Positions 24,236 through 39,200 of a stretch of DNA of 64,000 nucleotides are shown here, piece after piece. Made by a program: the position numbers and the translations under genes. The stretch's first letter is position 1; every line of letters begins with the position of its first letter. A model generated the notes under the pieces. It saw only the letters and a list, made by a program, of their open reading frames with translations. It searched no databases and was not told where the DNA came from. The DNA is from Eurosta solidaginis. Its lineage: Eukaryota; Arthropoda; Insecta; Diptera; Tephritidae. The DNA lies in NCBI RefSeq assembly GCF_040869045.1, contig NC_090319.1, positions 362,841,739 through 362,905,738 of the forward strand. The letters run 5' to 3'.

Positions 24236-27200
24236 GTAAGTTAACTGCGTAATCCAAGCAAACGACTACTGAAAATAATAGCTTCGACTTTAATGCCGAA
24301 TTTACGGTGTAATTCCTACCGACAACATGCAGCCCAATGCAATCCAGCACCCATCAATATCAATCCTTCTGCGCTACTTACCTTTCGTACGTTCACTCAC
24401 TGCTCTCACATTGACTCAACGTTTTTCTTTTGCAGTACAACGATATTTCTCACAGCTATCATTCATGTTGATAGTTCATGGTGGTGTTGGTGGCAGGAGA
24501 GGTTGTTTTGGCGTCAATAACAGCGCCTTACAACTCGAATACCTCGAGGCAGTACAGCTAGCATTCCGCAATCTATCTCAACAGGGACGCATAATTGGTC
24601 TGCAATGGATTGCTGTCAATCAGTTCAATGGTATGGAAAGCAGACAAGGCAGCATCATCAGCAATGTTGGATCTTTAGCGAATAACAGCAGCAACAGCCA
24701 AAGTGGCGACAGCTTGGACTACGATTATGAGTTGGAGCTGTATTTGCTGCGCGCTGTCGAAAGTGTCACTGAGGTAAGGATGCGCAGTTAAGTGCACGCT
24801 GTTCAGCACAAACAAGGCTAATAATATTTTCTTACCTTTACTTACCAATTACGCATTTACGCTGGCAGACAAATATACATACATACAAACACACATATAA
24901 GACAACCACTTACACTTCAATTACATCAATTTCACTTTCATCTTTTATTCGTTCATGCATTACATGACTTTTTACTTGCCCTGAATGCAAACGAAATATT
25001 TTTCAAATTATGTGCCTTTCACATTTTTTTCTTCGTATTTCTTTTATTTTTTCCCCCTTTGGCATTCTTAAGCAATTCCTTAAATCCTTTCACATGCATT
25101 TTATTGTTTGTGTTTTTGCAGGGCTTTATCACCATCCTTTCGGACACAGTGCGTTTTCTGCACGCTCGTTACTATGCAACACGCAATGCCGCGCTACGCC
25201 TTAAAGATAAATTTTATCTATTTTTGTGCCAGCATGAGAATCCTGAGGATTTTCTCTCCAATGAATTACTGCAATGTAAGTGAAATTTTACTAATATCTA
25301 TAAATGTTATTTTGGTTGCATATCCTAAAGGTAAATCGATAACTAGTGAGCAAAATTGCTTGTTAAGGCTTGAAGGTAGTGTCAAATGGAACTTTTTGCA
25401 TCGTTACTAGATCGTGTTCAGCTCAAAAAGGAACAACTTTGTTACTAAAGAAAGCTATGTATAAAGGTGATTGGCTACGCAAGCTCTAGATCTGGCAACT
25501 AGCTGGTGCTACATCTGCGTTTATGGACGAAGCCAAAGCACATGCGGCAGAGGGCAGTGTCTAGTTAGTATGCCCATAATAAGCATTTATTCTTTTTTCT
25601 TCGTCGAACCGTAGAATTCCCATATGATGATAGAAATTTCGCAGTCCTTCCACATCAAAATGTTACTAATGCATACGCACGTCACCACTTTGTTCCGCGC
25701 CTTTCCAGCTTGATTAATTATATGGAACTGCTGTCTCCGTTTTAATTCTCCCCAGCGAATTGAAACGTCTATCGCCGATTAATCGAGTACAGCACTGTCC
25801 TGTGCCAACTCATTTGGATACCTTCCTATCCCTTTATGACCGGGCTCCCTAAATGTATAGTGTGACCTGCGTGGGGTTTTTTCAGTGCTTGTTTGCATTC
25901 CAGGACTCTTTTTGATGAAGTACTGTGTGATATTATTACCTTTATCGTCGCCCGCCTGTCAATCTTATATATTACTAGAAGAACCGGCAGACGTTGTGCT
26001 GCACTAAATTTGGCCTATCTGCGTACATTTTAATAAGCTTCTTCCATCTAAATCTGCGCTCCCCCCCCCCCCCTTTCACTTTTTCCTAATCCTTTTATTC
26101 ACTCATCCCTCCGTCTTTTTCGCTTCATCTATCTGCATCTTCGCCTCATTCTATCTCTTTCTCAATCTCCTTCACTCTTTTCTCTTCTCTCAATTTCTTC
26201 TCATTCTTCTGCATCCCTTATTGCCTGTCGCAGAGTGTGGTATGTATTTTATTCCAGTTCCAGTCCCACTCCAAGTCTCAGTCCCAGTCCTAGTCCTAAT
26301 CCCAGTCCCAGTCCGTCTCTGGATAATATATTACTTTGTACTAAAGCACTCATCAACAGCTTTCATTTGATATCCATATTGTATAAACACTGTCTAGGCA
26401 TTCACTGGCCCACTTTTTGGCCTATATCTCGAGACTCTAGTCACCCAGGGGTATGAAAATTACCCTCTACAACACTAAAGACTCTCCTGAATTAAAAAAA
26501 ATTTCATAGTACCTCTAAATCGCGGGTCCCCTCAGAAACCCCCACCGTCTCGGCGGGCTTGGTGATGTGCTATACTTGATAGCATTCGCTATAATATTTT
26601 TTATTCATAAGCAGGTTTTTTAATTAAACACCAAGCAATTACACAGAAGTATATCCGCACTACCTGAAAATATGAGTGCCACTGCGTATACGGAACATTT
26701 TATTATTACGTATAAACAAATAAAAAAATGTGCAATAAAATAATATTGCGACTATAGACTGAGATATAGCCTATCCTATCTCTCAATTTAGATCAAACTA
26801 CACACTGGGTGTAAAACAAATTCAAAATCGGTTCAGGAGTTTAGGAGTCCATCGCGCCCAAAAATGTTGTGACACGTGTATTTTATATATTAAGGTTTCT
26901 AATTCCTGTTTTTATGTACAGGTCCCTTTTTCTCTGTTATTTGGAATCCAAATCTATAAATAAAGTTTTGGTTTTAAAGATGGATATTCGTGCTATTAGC
27001 GAGCTTTCGGCATTATTGGTCGTAGTGCTTTTATTTAGCTATATTTTATTAAAATAATTTGTTAAAAATAAACGATTGTGAGCACACAAAGAAATCTATT
27101 TGTACTATGGCACTATTGTGAATATTTTGATTAGAACTAACACTGCATTACCGGCAGTTGCTAACTTTCGCGAGATGGCAGGGCAAGCGCATCTAAGTTT

Positions 27201-30200
27201 GTATTTGGTTGCGCAAGATGCGCGCGGGTCCGGCTAGTATATATTTATTCACGGCTAAAACATTCGCCTAAAGTCTCCATTACTAATACTTAGCATAGAC
27301 TTGACTTGGCTTGCGAACTGTCACTTACAGTTCTGTTAAATGAACATTGCATGTTACTGATTACTCAAAACTTAACTTGACTCAGAAGTCTGTTGAATTT
27401 TGATTTTCTATGTAAGTTCTAAGTGACGTTTACATTTTGAGATGCCATTTGTTTGTTTCCATTTCATTTTGACATTTTGTCATACAAATTGACATTTATT
27501 TAAAAATAAATTTCAACGCTGATTATGATGCCAGATTTTATGCGCCAAGTGGAGTATAATCGTGGCTAAGTTGCCACCATTAAATTAAGTTGCCAAGTCA
27601 AGTCAGGTCTATGCTAAGCATCAGTAATGGGGTCTTAAGGGCACTAAAGTGATCTGGCAGCCAATACATTCAACTTATTTCTTGACCAACATTGTAAACA
27701 CCAGATCCTCTTCAGTTAAAGTTGTGTCTAAAATGTCCTGTTATTTCCGCACCTTTGAACAAGCTCAGGAACCATGTAGTCTATTCTTCCTTCAATTTAT
27801 GGGACTAATATTTTTATAGATAGACTAGCCTATACCTGCGGCCCAGTCCGCACGAAGAAAATAAAATGAAGCATTTTTTAAAAAGATGATCCCTAAATAT
27901 TTTTGATAAAGTTCCAAAAATATTCTTCATATAACCCAGAGATGGTTTAAAAATATCGCGCAGCAGGCCTTCCGATATAATTTTCCAACAGCCTCGAAAT
28001 GTCTACAAAAACATTTCAAAAGGGGCACGAAATCATCCTGAAATAATCTCGAAAAGAATTTCGAAATTATATGGAGATAGTGCCGAAATAGTCACGAAGT
28101 GGTTTTGGCGTAAGGTTTACGAAAACAATCAAGAAACTGATCCGAAACAGTCCCTATCTCGATCCCAATCACTAAAATGTCCCAAAATAGTCCTAAAAAA
28201 TCATGAAATAGCCCCTAAATAGTCTCACAAAAATATTTCCAAAATACTTCTGCACACGATCCCCAAACGGACCCGAAACAGTCTGAAGTGATCTAGAAAT
28301 AGTCCCGAAATTATTCCGAACACAATCCCAAACTAGCCCCAACAGTCCCGAATATATCCCGAAATTGTGCCGAAAATTATCCCGAGAACAATGCCGTTTT
28401 CATCCGGAAATATTTCCGAAGTCATCGAAATCACACGAAAATTGTCATGAATCGGTCCAGGACACGGTTCGAAAATTGTCAAAGATTTAAGACTTTGAGT
28501 TATGTGACGCGCCTTTCACTTTTCCAAAATAGTTGGACCACATTGAGTAAGACGCCTATTCAAAATACAACTGTTCTAAAATTAATAGTCACATTAAGGG
28601 TCAGTTATAAAATGGTTGCAGGGGACGGGGAAAGGGTAGGATAGGTTTGCATATCTAAAAACTTTTCCATAATTGCTTTGATCACTATCTTTGTGACCCA
28701 TATACCAAGTATTATTGTTGTAGGACAAATAAGCTCAGGGTTGTCACAATTTATAAATACGGGTAAAGGGTCACGCCAGCTTTCCCTGTTTCGCGATAAG
28801 TGCCACCAATCGGAAGCTCCATGGTAGATCAAGTCTTCCTTCACATACCTCTTCCAGTTCACTGAAGGTCTCCCCTTTCCTTGCTTCCAAAAACGATAGA
28901 TATACTTAATTGGCGGCCGCCGTGTGTTGATGGTAGCGTGCACCGCCATCCGCACCGAAGATCCTGGGTTCACACTCCGGGAAAAGCAACATCTAAATTT
29001 TAGAAACAAGTTTTTTCAATAGGAAGAAAATGTTTCTAAGCGGGGTCGCCCCTCGGCAGTGTTTGGCAAGCACGCCGATTGTATTTCTGCCATGAAAATA
29101 TTTCAGCGAAAACTTATCGGCCTTGCAGATGCCGTTCGGAGTCGGCATAAAACATGTGGGTCCGTCTCGCCAATTTGTAGGAAAAATTAAAAAGAGCACC
29201 ACGCAAGTTGGTAGAGAAGCTGTGCCTAAAACCTCTTCGGAGGTTATCGCGCCTTAAATTTATTTTATTTTATACTTAATTGGCCGGAAAGTTTGCCTTA
29301 AAAATTTTATTCGTCGCACTATTTTCATAACTGCGTAAATCTCATACAGCTCATACATTTCGATACTGAACTTAAGGATCTCGGATAGTATCATACATTT
29401 ATCGGAAAACTTTTATTTCGGACATCTCATCTCACCTCAAAAACTTCGAGCTTATGTCCCTTAACAGTGTCGTGGCTGCCAAGCCGTGAATGCGCCGAGA
29501 CCTTGTCTTGTCCTCATTACCGCAAGACCCACTTTGTCGCCTCTTTTTTTCTCAACATCATTTGGTAAAGACTTAGTGACTTTGAAGGGAACTAAAGTTT
29601 AGATATGGCAGCATACAAGCAACTTCTTTTCACGCTATCAAAGGCTGCTTTGATGTCGACAAAAAGATTTTGCGTACCTATTTTCTTATGGGAAGTCTTT
29701 GCCAGGATCTGAGCATCTGGTTGGTAGTAGATTTATCAGGTCACTGAGAAGTTACAATCGGTTCGTTGACATTCATCAGTCTCTCACACGGTACGCTAGA
29801 TGGAACTTTATATGTGACCCGGCCTATAAAAAGATGGCTTATGACTCAAAAAAGAAATTGCGAGAAACAGCTGTTAAAGATAAAAAACTATCGAAAACAG
29901 AAAAAAGTGGAAAAAAATTTTTTGACCCATAAGCCACCTTTTCATAGAGCGGGTCACATATGCAATTTTAAGCAGGTTGTAATTAGCGCGATTTGCGGGA
30001 TCGCCTTTCTTGTGAATTAGGCAGATCACACTTAGATGCCAATCTGATGGCATATGCTCGCCGACTTTACTTTGCATAGGAGTAGATCCATGCTTTTGAC
30101 TAGCTTTTGTTATTCTTTATCTAAATGTTACCATTCGCTCTTTTCGTTAGGTGCTGAATCAAGAAGTTTCCCGTCATCAGCAGTTGGGGTATCGGGTTCG

Positions 30201-33200
30201 TCTTCTTCATCGCTATCTATCAATGAGTAGGAGGGCTTCCGCCACAACTTAAGTATACTTTGTACGTCGCCATTATCAGTTCTGCAGAAATCTGTCCGGT
30301 CCTGAAACATTCCGTCATACGCCAGTAATTTTGGAAGAACTTTCGGGTTTTATTCTTATCAGCCAGTATCTCAATCTCCTTGCACTCACACCATTCTGCC
30401 TCACGTCTTTTACTTTTAAGTAGGCATCACTCTTCTTTCCTCTCGCCCCATTAATGTTCCAGTACATCGCGTGATGCCGCGCAACGTGATCCTTTCCTCA
30501 TTTACGGGTTATTTTGTGGTGTCTATATTAAAAATTCGTGATGTGCTTGTTCAAAATTTTATTAATAAATAAAAGTTAAAAACTGCGTCAAAAATATTTT
30601 CATACAACAACAACAACTAATAATCCCATATCTAAGTCTGGTAACTGCAATGACATTTGCAACTACAGACCGATTGTTAAACAGAGTACTCTTGCAAAAA
30701 TTTTCGACCACGAACTTTAACGTAAATTGTTCGATTACGTAGGCAAGGCTATAGTGGAGTGTCAGCATGGATTTTTCCCAGGTATGTCTACTTCCACAAA
30801 TTTAGCTTTAGTTACTAAGCAAATTGTGGGTGCTTTAGAGAACTCTGAGCAACTTGACGTCATATACACTGACTTCTCGAAAGCATTCGACAAGGTTGAT
30901 CATGCTATTCTAGCACACAAGTTAGCCAAGTATGGAATCAATGGAAACTTGTTGAAATTCTTCACGAGTTTTCTATCGAACAGAAAGCTCTATGTGGCAA
31001 TTGGAGCCGACAAGTCATCTCTACTTATAAACGCCTGGTCAGGTATTCCGCAGAGTTGCCATTGTGACCCTCTATTATTCTTGATTTTCATAAATGATTT
31101 GTCCCAGCAATTCAAATTCGCAAAATGTTTGATGTTTTCGAACGATGTCAAACTATTTCTGACGATCCGTAATAGCTCTGACTGCATTAACTTGCAATCT
31201 GATCTGAACTCTTTTGCCGATTGGTGCGCAGACAATAATTTATTTTTAAATACAAACAAATGCTGCGTTGTGTCTTATTCCAAAAAAACAACTGCGACAT
31301 ATTTTAGCTACAAACTAAATGCTAAATCTCTTGATCGTTGTCAAGAGATTAAAGATTTAGGTGTCATTTTTGACTCCAAACTCTCTTTTTCCAGTCATAT
31401 TGACTTCATTGTTGCAAAGTCCTTTGCAATGGTTGGGTTCATTAGACGAAACACCAGTGACTTTAAGGACCCTATGACGTTTAAGGCACTTTATATCTCC
31501 TTGGTCAGAAGTCACCTTGAATATTGTTCAATAATATGGAATCCTTTTTATGAATCTAACTCCTATAAAATTGAAAGACTTCAAAAAGTTTTACGAAAAT
31601 TGCTTTACGGATGCTTCACTGGCCAGACGGTCCCCATCGTATACCAGCAGGCGCAAATTGCTTTGTCTTCAGCTTTTGCATGACAGAATAACTTGTATCT
31701 CACTGATGCTTGCCTATAATGTAATAAACTTGAGTACAAATAAAAATCAATAAAAAATAAAAAATAATAATTATGCATTATTGGTCTCTCAAAAAAAAAA
31801 ATATTAGACTTATTAAACAATCAATAACTTAAGAAAAAATGTCCGCATCTCTATTACAGTTTACCCACATCATCTAATGGTTGTCTCAGAAACAGAAAAA
31901 CCCAAAGGTAAATAACACATAAAATATAAGTCACTTAAATCACACTAACAAATTTGACATACAAACTTTAGCAAATGGGGTGCGCCACAAACGTTACACC
32001 ACAAAACAAGCAACTAAATCAGCATCACATTCACCCTCACTACTATCCAGCATCACCACATCACCATCGTCCACACAGCAAGACTCCAATATTCAACTTT
32101 GGACACAAAAATATGTTGGCACTCATGGAAATTTTGATGCTCTTCTATTGGACGCATTCTTGCCGAACAACAGTTTCGCCCGGAATGTTGAACTTTTTCC
32201 AAACAAACTTCACAATCTGAGAGGGCGGACCATGCGTGTCGGTTCTATTACCTACCTTCCATGTACGGTGACTAATTATGTGGTAAGAGTAATTTCCAAC
32301 ACTTAATATTTATTGTCATGCTGTTATGTATTGTACGACCCGCGTGTGGGCGATAGACGCGTGATGAGAGGGCGTTATTACATATGTAAGCCCTTAAGTA
32401 CGAATAGCTTACAGATATGTGGGCCCAGATAAAGTGAGAATTAAAATATAAACACATGTAAGGGAAAGTCTTTAATGGTATTTGTGTGGTAAAACTGTTG
32501 TCAAGTTGTTTGCGCTGAGACTGTTTGTCTAGTGATTTTGTATGAGATAAAATCAGTGTAACGGGAACAACATCGAATGACAACGCAACAAAACGGCAAG
32601 ACGATGGAAAACTTTTGTTCACACTCAATTGTTGACTTAGAAAGAATATACGAATGCATTGAGTATTTGCATATGTATGTGTATATGTGGTGTTTGTGTG
32701 CTAAGTTCCTGTCAAAAAAATTAGCGCCTTATCAAAAGGCTTATAGCATGTGGTCTGACATTTTTTATTAGCATGGTTCCTTCGTAGCGTGATAAAAGGT
32801 AAACGATCACAAGGTCAGTTGAAATTATTATGCAATTTGTCAATCGCTATTTTTGCTTAACTAGGATAAGTTTCCCTCTATTCAGAAAAATACTCATTGA
32901 ACCAGTTTTCCATTATATTTTTCCTGCAATTAAATAGGAATGTTACAATTAAGGAAGTCTAACTTTGTGCGATATCGAACATTATATTTAACGAATTCTG
33001 GGGATTTCTGATATATATGTACCTTCTGCTAACGTTCGAATCGCCAAACTGTTGAATAAATTACTCCAATATTCAGTATTGCAAACTTGTCTTTACTTAG
33101 ATTACTTTGGAAGTAGTACTTCGCAATTATACTTCACAACCAATAGCGTGTTTAAATCAAAATTAATTAGTTACTACTCAGCTTGCGCTGCTTTTATACT

Positions 33201-36200
33201 CTCTGTTGCCTCGTCCGCATACTCATCCAAAGGTCTAGACGTTTCACCTTCTAGAACTTTTGAATATCCCGCATGGTAATTTATTTATATGCGTGAGTAA
33301 GAACTACGGTTGATGACTACATGTTTGTGTGAGATATCTCTTCACTTCGAGCTGCTGGTTATGTGTGTTCATGTACTTCTCGTCGCCTTCAATGTATGTG
33401 TGTAAATGATGATTGATGTGTTCATGTACACAAGTGTGGATGGCTTCCTTTAATGTTTTTTTGTTGTGATTATTTACTAACAGAATAGTGATGTCAATAT
33501 TCGCCAAAATATAATCAGCGTGTTCTCTCGTATATATTTATATTAAGGATCCATTTAAAGGGTAATGTCACGAGCATTAAATAATGCGAAAGCTTAAACA
33601 TACTATCTAATCATAAGGATATATCGTGCTCCGCTAATTTTGTGACGGTTTAAACTTTAAAAAGTTTTATAAAAAAGGGGCGTGGTCGTTAGCAAATTCT
33701 CCCCAGATCTAAATTCTATGAGCCTTCATTCTGCAGCCTTAACGGCTTCTAATATACGGCTCACAAACCCTTTAAATTATTTTATTCTAAATGTGGCCAA
33801 CACCACGCCCTTTATCAAAAATTTTACTATAATTATATATTTCGTTATAGACAATCATTATAAAGTGTCAACCATTTCATCAATTACTAGTTTTTGTTAT
33901 AGAAGATTTTGAAAAAGGTAGGGGTGGATATTATCTGATTGCGACAATTATCCATAAAAAAAATGTTTGAGTTCTGATAAGCCAGTGTACTAAATTTGAT
34001 GAAGATATCTCAATTTTCGCGTATTCGTGGGCGGACGGATGGTCAAACGTACGGCTGAGTGTAAAAAGTGGTCATGGCTTCAAGCCGATTACTCCCATTT
34101 TTACAAGAAACAGTTTTGCCATAGAAACAATTCTTATAGCAAACTTCATTAGGATTGGTCGATTTTTGTTCGAAATACGGCATGAATAGTATGACAAAGA
34201 TATTGCCAAAAAATTGGCGGAGCCACGCCCATTTGAAATTTTTATTATTTTTCAATTTTCGTACTTTATCACACTATACCACCGCTGAGTTAAAGTGGAA
34301 GTGAAATTTAGTTAAATACCAGAAAGTTATTGAAGTTTTTGGTTTCAAACAATTTTTAAGTGGGCGTTGTCGTCATTCGATTTGGTTAATTTTCGCAAAG
34401 TTTATGTATAATTATCAAGGCAAATTTTAAAATTATATCTCCATCGTCTACAAATTGTATCTTCTATGAATGTGATGCCACGCCCACTTTCCAATATTTT
34501 ATCGTATTTCTATTTTTTTCCATAAAGCAAGCGCACAGTGTTTTATCACTATATCGGTCTTTGGTAATAAATTATAAATTTTTTCATTTTTCGAAATTTC
34601 TTTAAGTGGGCGTGGCCACCAAATCTATTCTGCTGGTTTTCACAGGGTGTATATACAATAGGATGGTGGCTTAATGGCTTTTGATTTACGGCTTAAAAAC
34701 TATTAAATTTTCTTCTTCTAAAAGTGGTAGATGCCACGCCCATTTTTCATTTTAAAAGTTTTTATTTTACGTCATTTCGTTAACTTAGCTATAAACTTTC
34801 TTTGGTACTGGATTATGGCATTTGTTCCATTGTTTTTAATTTTCATATGGAAAGAGTAGGCGTGGTATCGTCAATTCCGCCCATTTTCAAAGCCAGTCTA
34901 TTCTTGATCTAGATAGGAAAGTACGCCAGATTTCGTTAAGATATCTCAATGCCTCCGCTTAGGTCAGTACAGCAAATCTCGTAAAGGTACTTAAATTTTT
35001 ACTCAGTATGTAGTGTAAACGGAATAACGGACGCGCGTACATGGCCCACTCCAAATCTCTTTCGATCCTGATAATATTGATAAAATGAAATCTATCTTGA
35101 TGCCTTTATGGCATTGCATACAACCGGTAACCAATCTGGGTTATATCACTCTTGTGCATAAGTTCACGCTGGGTACAAAAACAAAGACACACTGGACATT
35201 AAGCACCCAGCAGGGAATGATGCTAGTTCCGAACTATCGGTACTCGTTCTAACTTTGTCTTCTTACAAAGCTTTCAACTGTCATTTTCAACATTTTGATG
35301 TCCTACGAAATTGTAATTGTCCCCTTTTCCAAAACTTTTGAATTCGTTCTCAACTGGTTCAGTCGTAGGTTATTCTATTCTATTATTCTATTCATATAAC
35401 TTAGACCAAAGCGCTGCTGTCAAAAATGTGGCTACCAATTGTATCGCTGCTCATCTGTACACGGCCTGCTTTCTGAACAATGCCATTGTAACTCCATTTC
35501 TATAGAAAGTTCTAGTTTTGTTCTACCTTGACATCGGACCTCTGTGAATAAAAAAATCTTGCTAAAAGATTTGTCAGATTTTGGAACAAGTAGCGCTGCC
35601 ACTTTGTAAATAATTCTCACGCACCCGTTTTCTTGCTGGGTTTAAACAAAAATAACATATCGTTTCAAATTCACAAAGGCCCTTGCCAACAGATTTTTCG
35701 AAAGTGCGTTTTTCGCAGATTCTGGTATGGACATATAAACTTTTGTGTTATTTTTATACTCAGTTGAGCAGAGCTCACAGAGTATATTAAGTTTGATTGG
35801 ATAACGGTTGGTTGTACATATATAAAGGAATCGAGATAGATATAGACTTCCATATATCAAAATAATCAGGATCGAAAAAAAATTTGATTGAGCCATGTCC
35901 GTCCGTCCGTCCGTCCGTCCGTCCGTTAACACGATAACTTGAGTAAATTTTGATGTATCTTGATGAAATTTGGTATGTAGGTTCCTGAGCACTCATCTCA
36001 GATCGCTATTTAAAATGAACGATATCGGACTATAACCACGCCCACTTTTTCGATATCGAAAATTTCGATAAACCGAAAAAGTGCGATAATTCATTACAAA
36101 AGACCGATAAAGCGACGAAACTTGGTAGATGAGTTGAACTTATGACGCAAAATAGAAAATTAGTAAAATTTTGGACAATGGGCGTGGCACCGCCCACTTT

Positions 36201-39200
36201 TAAAAGAAGGTAATTTAAAAGTTTTGCAAGCTGTAATTTGGCAGTCGTTGAAGATATCATGATGAAATTTGGCAGGAACGTTACTCTTATTACTATATGC
36301 ACGCTTAATAAAAATTAGCAAAATCGGAGAGGGACCACGCCCACTTTTAAAAAAAATTTTTTTTTAAAGTAAAATTTTAACAAAAAATTTAATAATTTTA
36401 CAGTATATAAGTAAATTATGTCAAGATTCAAATCCAGTAATGATATGGTGCAAAAAAATACAAAAATAAAAGAAAATTAAAAATGGGCGTGGCTCCGCCC
36501 TTTTTCATTTAATTTGTCTAGGATACTTTTAACGCCATAAGTCGAACAAAAATTAACCAATCCTTTTGAAATTTGGTAGGGGCATAGATTTTATGGCGAA
36601 ATCGGTTGATGTCACGCCCAGTTTTTATACACAGTCGTCCGTCTGTCCTTCCGCATGGCCGTTAACACGATAACTTGAGCAAAAATCGATATATCTTTAC
36701 TAAACTCAGTTCACGTACTTATCTGAACTCACTTTATCTTGGTATGAAAAATGAACGAAATCCGACTATGACCACGCCCACTTTTTCGATATCGAAAATT
36801 ACGAAAAATGAAAAAATGCCATAATTCTATACCAAATACGAAAAAAGGGATGAAATATGTTAAGGTAATTGGATTGTTTTATTGACGCGAATTATAACTT
36901 TAGAAAAAACTTTATAAAATGGTTGTGACACCTACCATATTAAGTAGAAGAAAATGAAAAATGTCTGCAGGGCGAAATAAAAAACCCTTAAAATCTTGGC
37001 AGGTATTACATATATAAATAAATTAGCGGTATCCAACAGATGATGTTCTGGGTCACCCTGGTCCACATTTTGGTCGATATCTGGAAAACGCCTTCACATA
37101 TACAACTACCACCACTCCCTTTTAAAACTCTCATTAATACCTTTAATTTGATACCCATATCGTACAAACTCATTCTAGAGTCACCCCTGGTCCACCTTTA
37201 TGGCGATATTTTGAAAAGGTGAACACTTATAGAACGAAGGCCCACTCCCTTTTAAAAATACTCATTAACACCTTTCATTTGATACCCATATCGTACAAAC
37301 AAATTCTAGAGTCACCCCTGGCCCAAGTTTATGGCGATATCTCGAAACGGCGTCCACATATGGAACTAAGGATTACTCCCTTTTAAAATACTCATTAACA
37401 CCTTTCATTTGATACCCATATCGTACAAACGCATTCTAGAGTCACACCTGGTCCATCTTTATGGCGATATCTCGAAAATGCGTCCACCTATAGAACTAAG
37501 GCCCACTCCCTCTTAAAATACTAATTAACTCCTTTCGTTTGATACCCATATTGCACAAACGAATTCTAGAGTCACCCCTGGTCCACCTTTATGGCGATAT
37601 CTCGAAAAGGGGTCCACCTATAGAACTAAGCCCCACGCCCTTTCAAAATAATCATTAACACCTTTCATTTGATACCCATATCATACAAACAAATTCTAAA
37701 GTCACCCCTGGTCCACCTTTATGGCGATATCTTGAAAAGGCGAACACCTATAAAACGAAGGCCCACTCCCTTTTAAAAATACTCATTAAAACCTTTCATT
37801 TGATACCCATATCGTACAAACAATGTCTAGAGTCACCCCTGGTCCACCTTTATTGCGATACCTCGAAAATGCGTCCACCTGTAGAACTAAGGCTCACTCC
37901 CTTTTAAAATACTCATTAACACCTTTCGTTGGATGCCCATATTGAACAAACAAATTCTAGGGTCACCCCTGGTCCACCTTTGTGGCGATATCTCGAAACG
38001 ACGTCCACCTATGGAACTAAGGATTACTCCCTTTTAAAATACTCATTAACACCTTTCATTTGATACCCATATCGTACAAACGCATTCTAGAGTCAACCCT
38101 GATCCACTTTATGGCTATATCCCTAAATGGCGTCCACCTATAGAACTATGGCCCACTCCCTCATAAAATACTCGTTAATGCCTTTCATTTGATACACATG
38201 TCATACAAACACATTCCAGGGTTTCCCTCGGTTCATTTTCCTACATGGTTATTTTCCCTTATGTTTTCACCATAGCTCTCAACTGAGTATGTTATGTTCG
38301 GTTGCACCCGAACTTAACCTTCCTTACTTGTTCTTTGATTGTTTATCATTGGCTTACTTATTTATTTTGTTTAAGTACTTTTGTTTACTTTACCCTCGGC
38401 TCCTTAAACATACATATATACAAGGCGAATTCATTATAGGTGGTGTTATCCCATCAGCTGATTGCTTCTTCTTGATAATTTTTCATACAAAGCCTTGTAC
38501 AACAAAATGTCAGTTAATCGAAATCTATGAAAATTTTCTTTTGACTTGACATTCATCTGCATGGCGAATTGATTGAATTCGCTTTGCCACCACCTGGTAT
38601 AGATTCGCCTTGCATATATATGAACATCAGGGTGCACTTAATAAATATGAAGACATAAGAAAGCTTGAGGCATAATTTTGAATAAAAAAGCGTAGCATTT
38701 CAAATTTTTGGTAGCCTGGCAATTAATAGTGCATTGAGCTTAAGCGAGTTGTCGCGAGTTTAACATCTGCCTGTATGATGTTTGTTAGAACAAGAAGAAG
38801 AAATAAAGACATAAAATTTGCAGAATTTACCATAAGCAGGACGTCGAACTCAGTGATTCACTTATCTTTCAATTCAAATGTTTGTCAATAGAAATTCATT
38901 CCTTAGAACTCTTTCATTGGGCGCTTTCAGCAAACGCAGCTGATCAGTCTTTAAGTGATAACTTTCTGAACGCACCTTGAAGTATTTTTCGATATACTAA
39001 ATGTATGAATTTGCTGTCAAACTATTGAGCATACAATTTTATATACACATTTTCTCACCGTTTTTATTCGGCTGTCCGGCAGTTCTTTGATACTTTAAAG
39101 TATTGGTTATGCATAAATGTTTTCCGCTTAATATAATGGTGAATTGTAAAAATAATTTAAGAAGTCCTTTTCCTTGAATCTTTAATATAATTATTTCATT

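Larger units (their letters stand above)
28635..30490 (-). mobile_element. LINE remnant with nested SINE and MITE
   Basis: Minus-strand pieces in order: REAEW..KEIEILADKNKTRKF (about 30460-30340), SDEEDEPDTPTADDGKLLDS, then MPSDWHLSVICLIHKKGD (about 30050), the RT start motif. The RT core is mostly scrambled or deleted. The C-terminal end near 28760-28900 reads GKGRPSVNWKRYVKEDL..W..LSRNRESWR, typical of LINE tails. The SINE (28915-29271) and MITE F (29810-29961) interrupt it. Confidence 0.75.

Noticed and set aside
24327..24435. Alternative IR start at the ATG at 24327
   Set aside because: Open in frame, but a strong acceptor ends at 24435 and a phase-matched upstream exon with good ATG context exists; kept as the alternative only.
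28605..29009. 134-codon minus-strand frame
   Set aside because: It is a chimera of a LINE tail and the antisense of an inserted SINE, not a gene.
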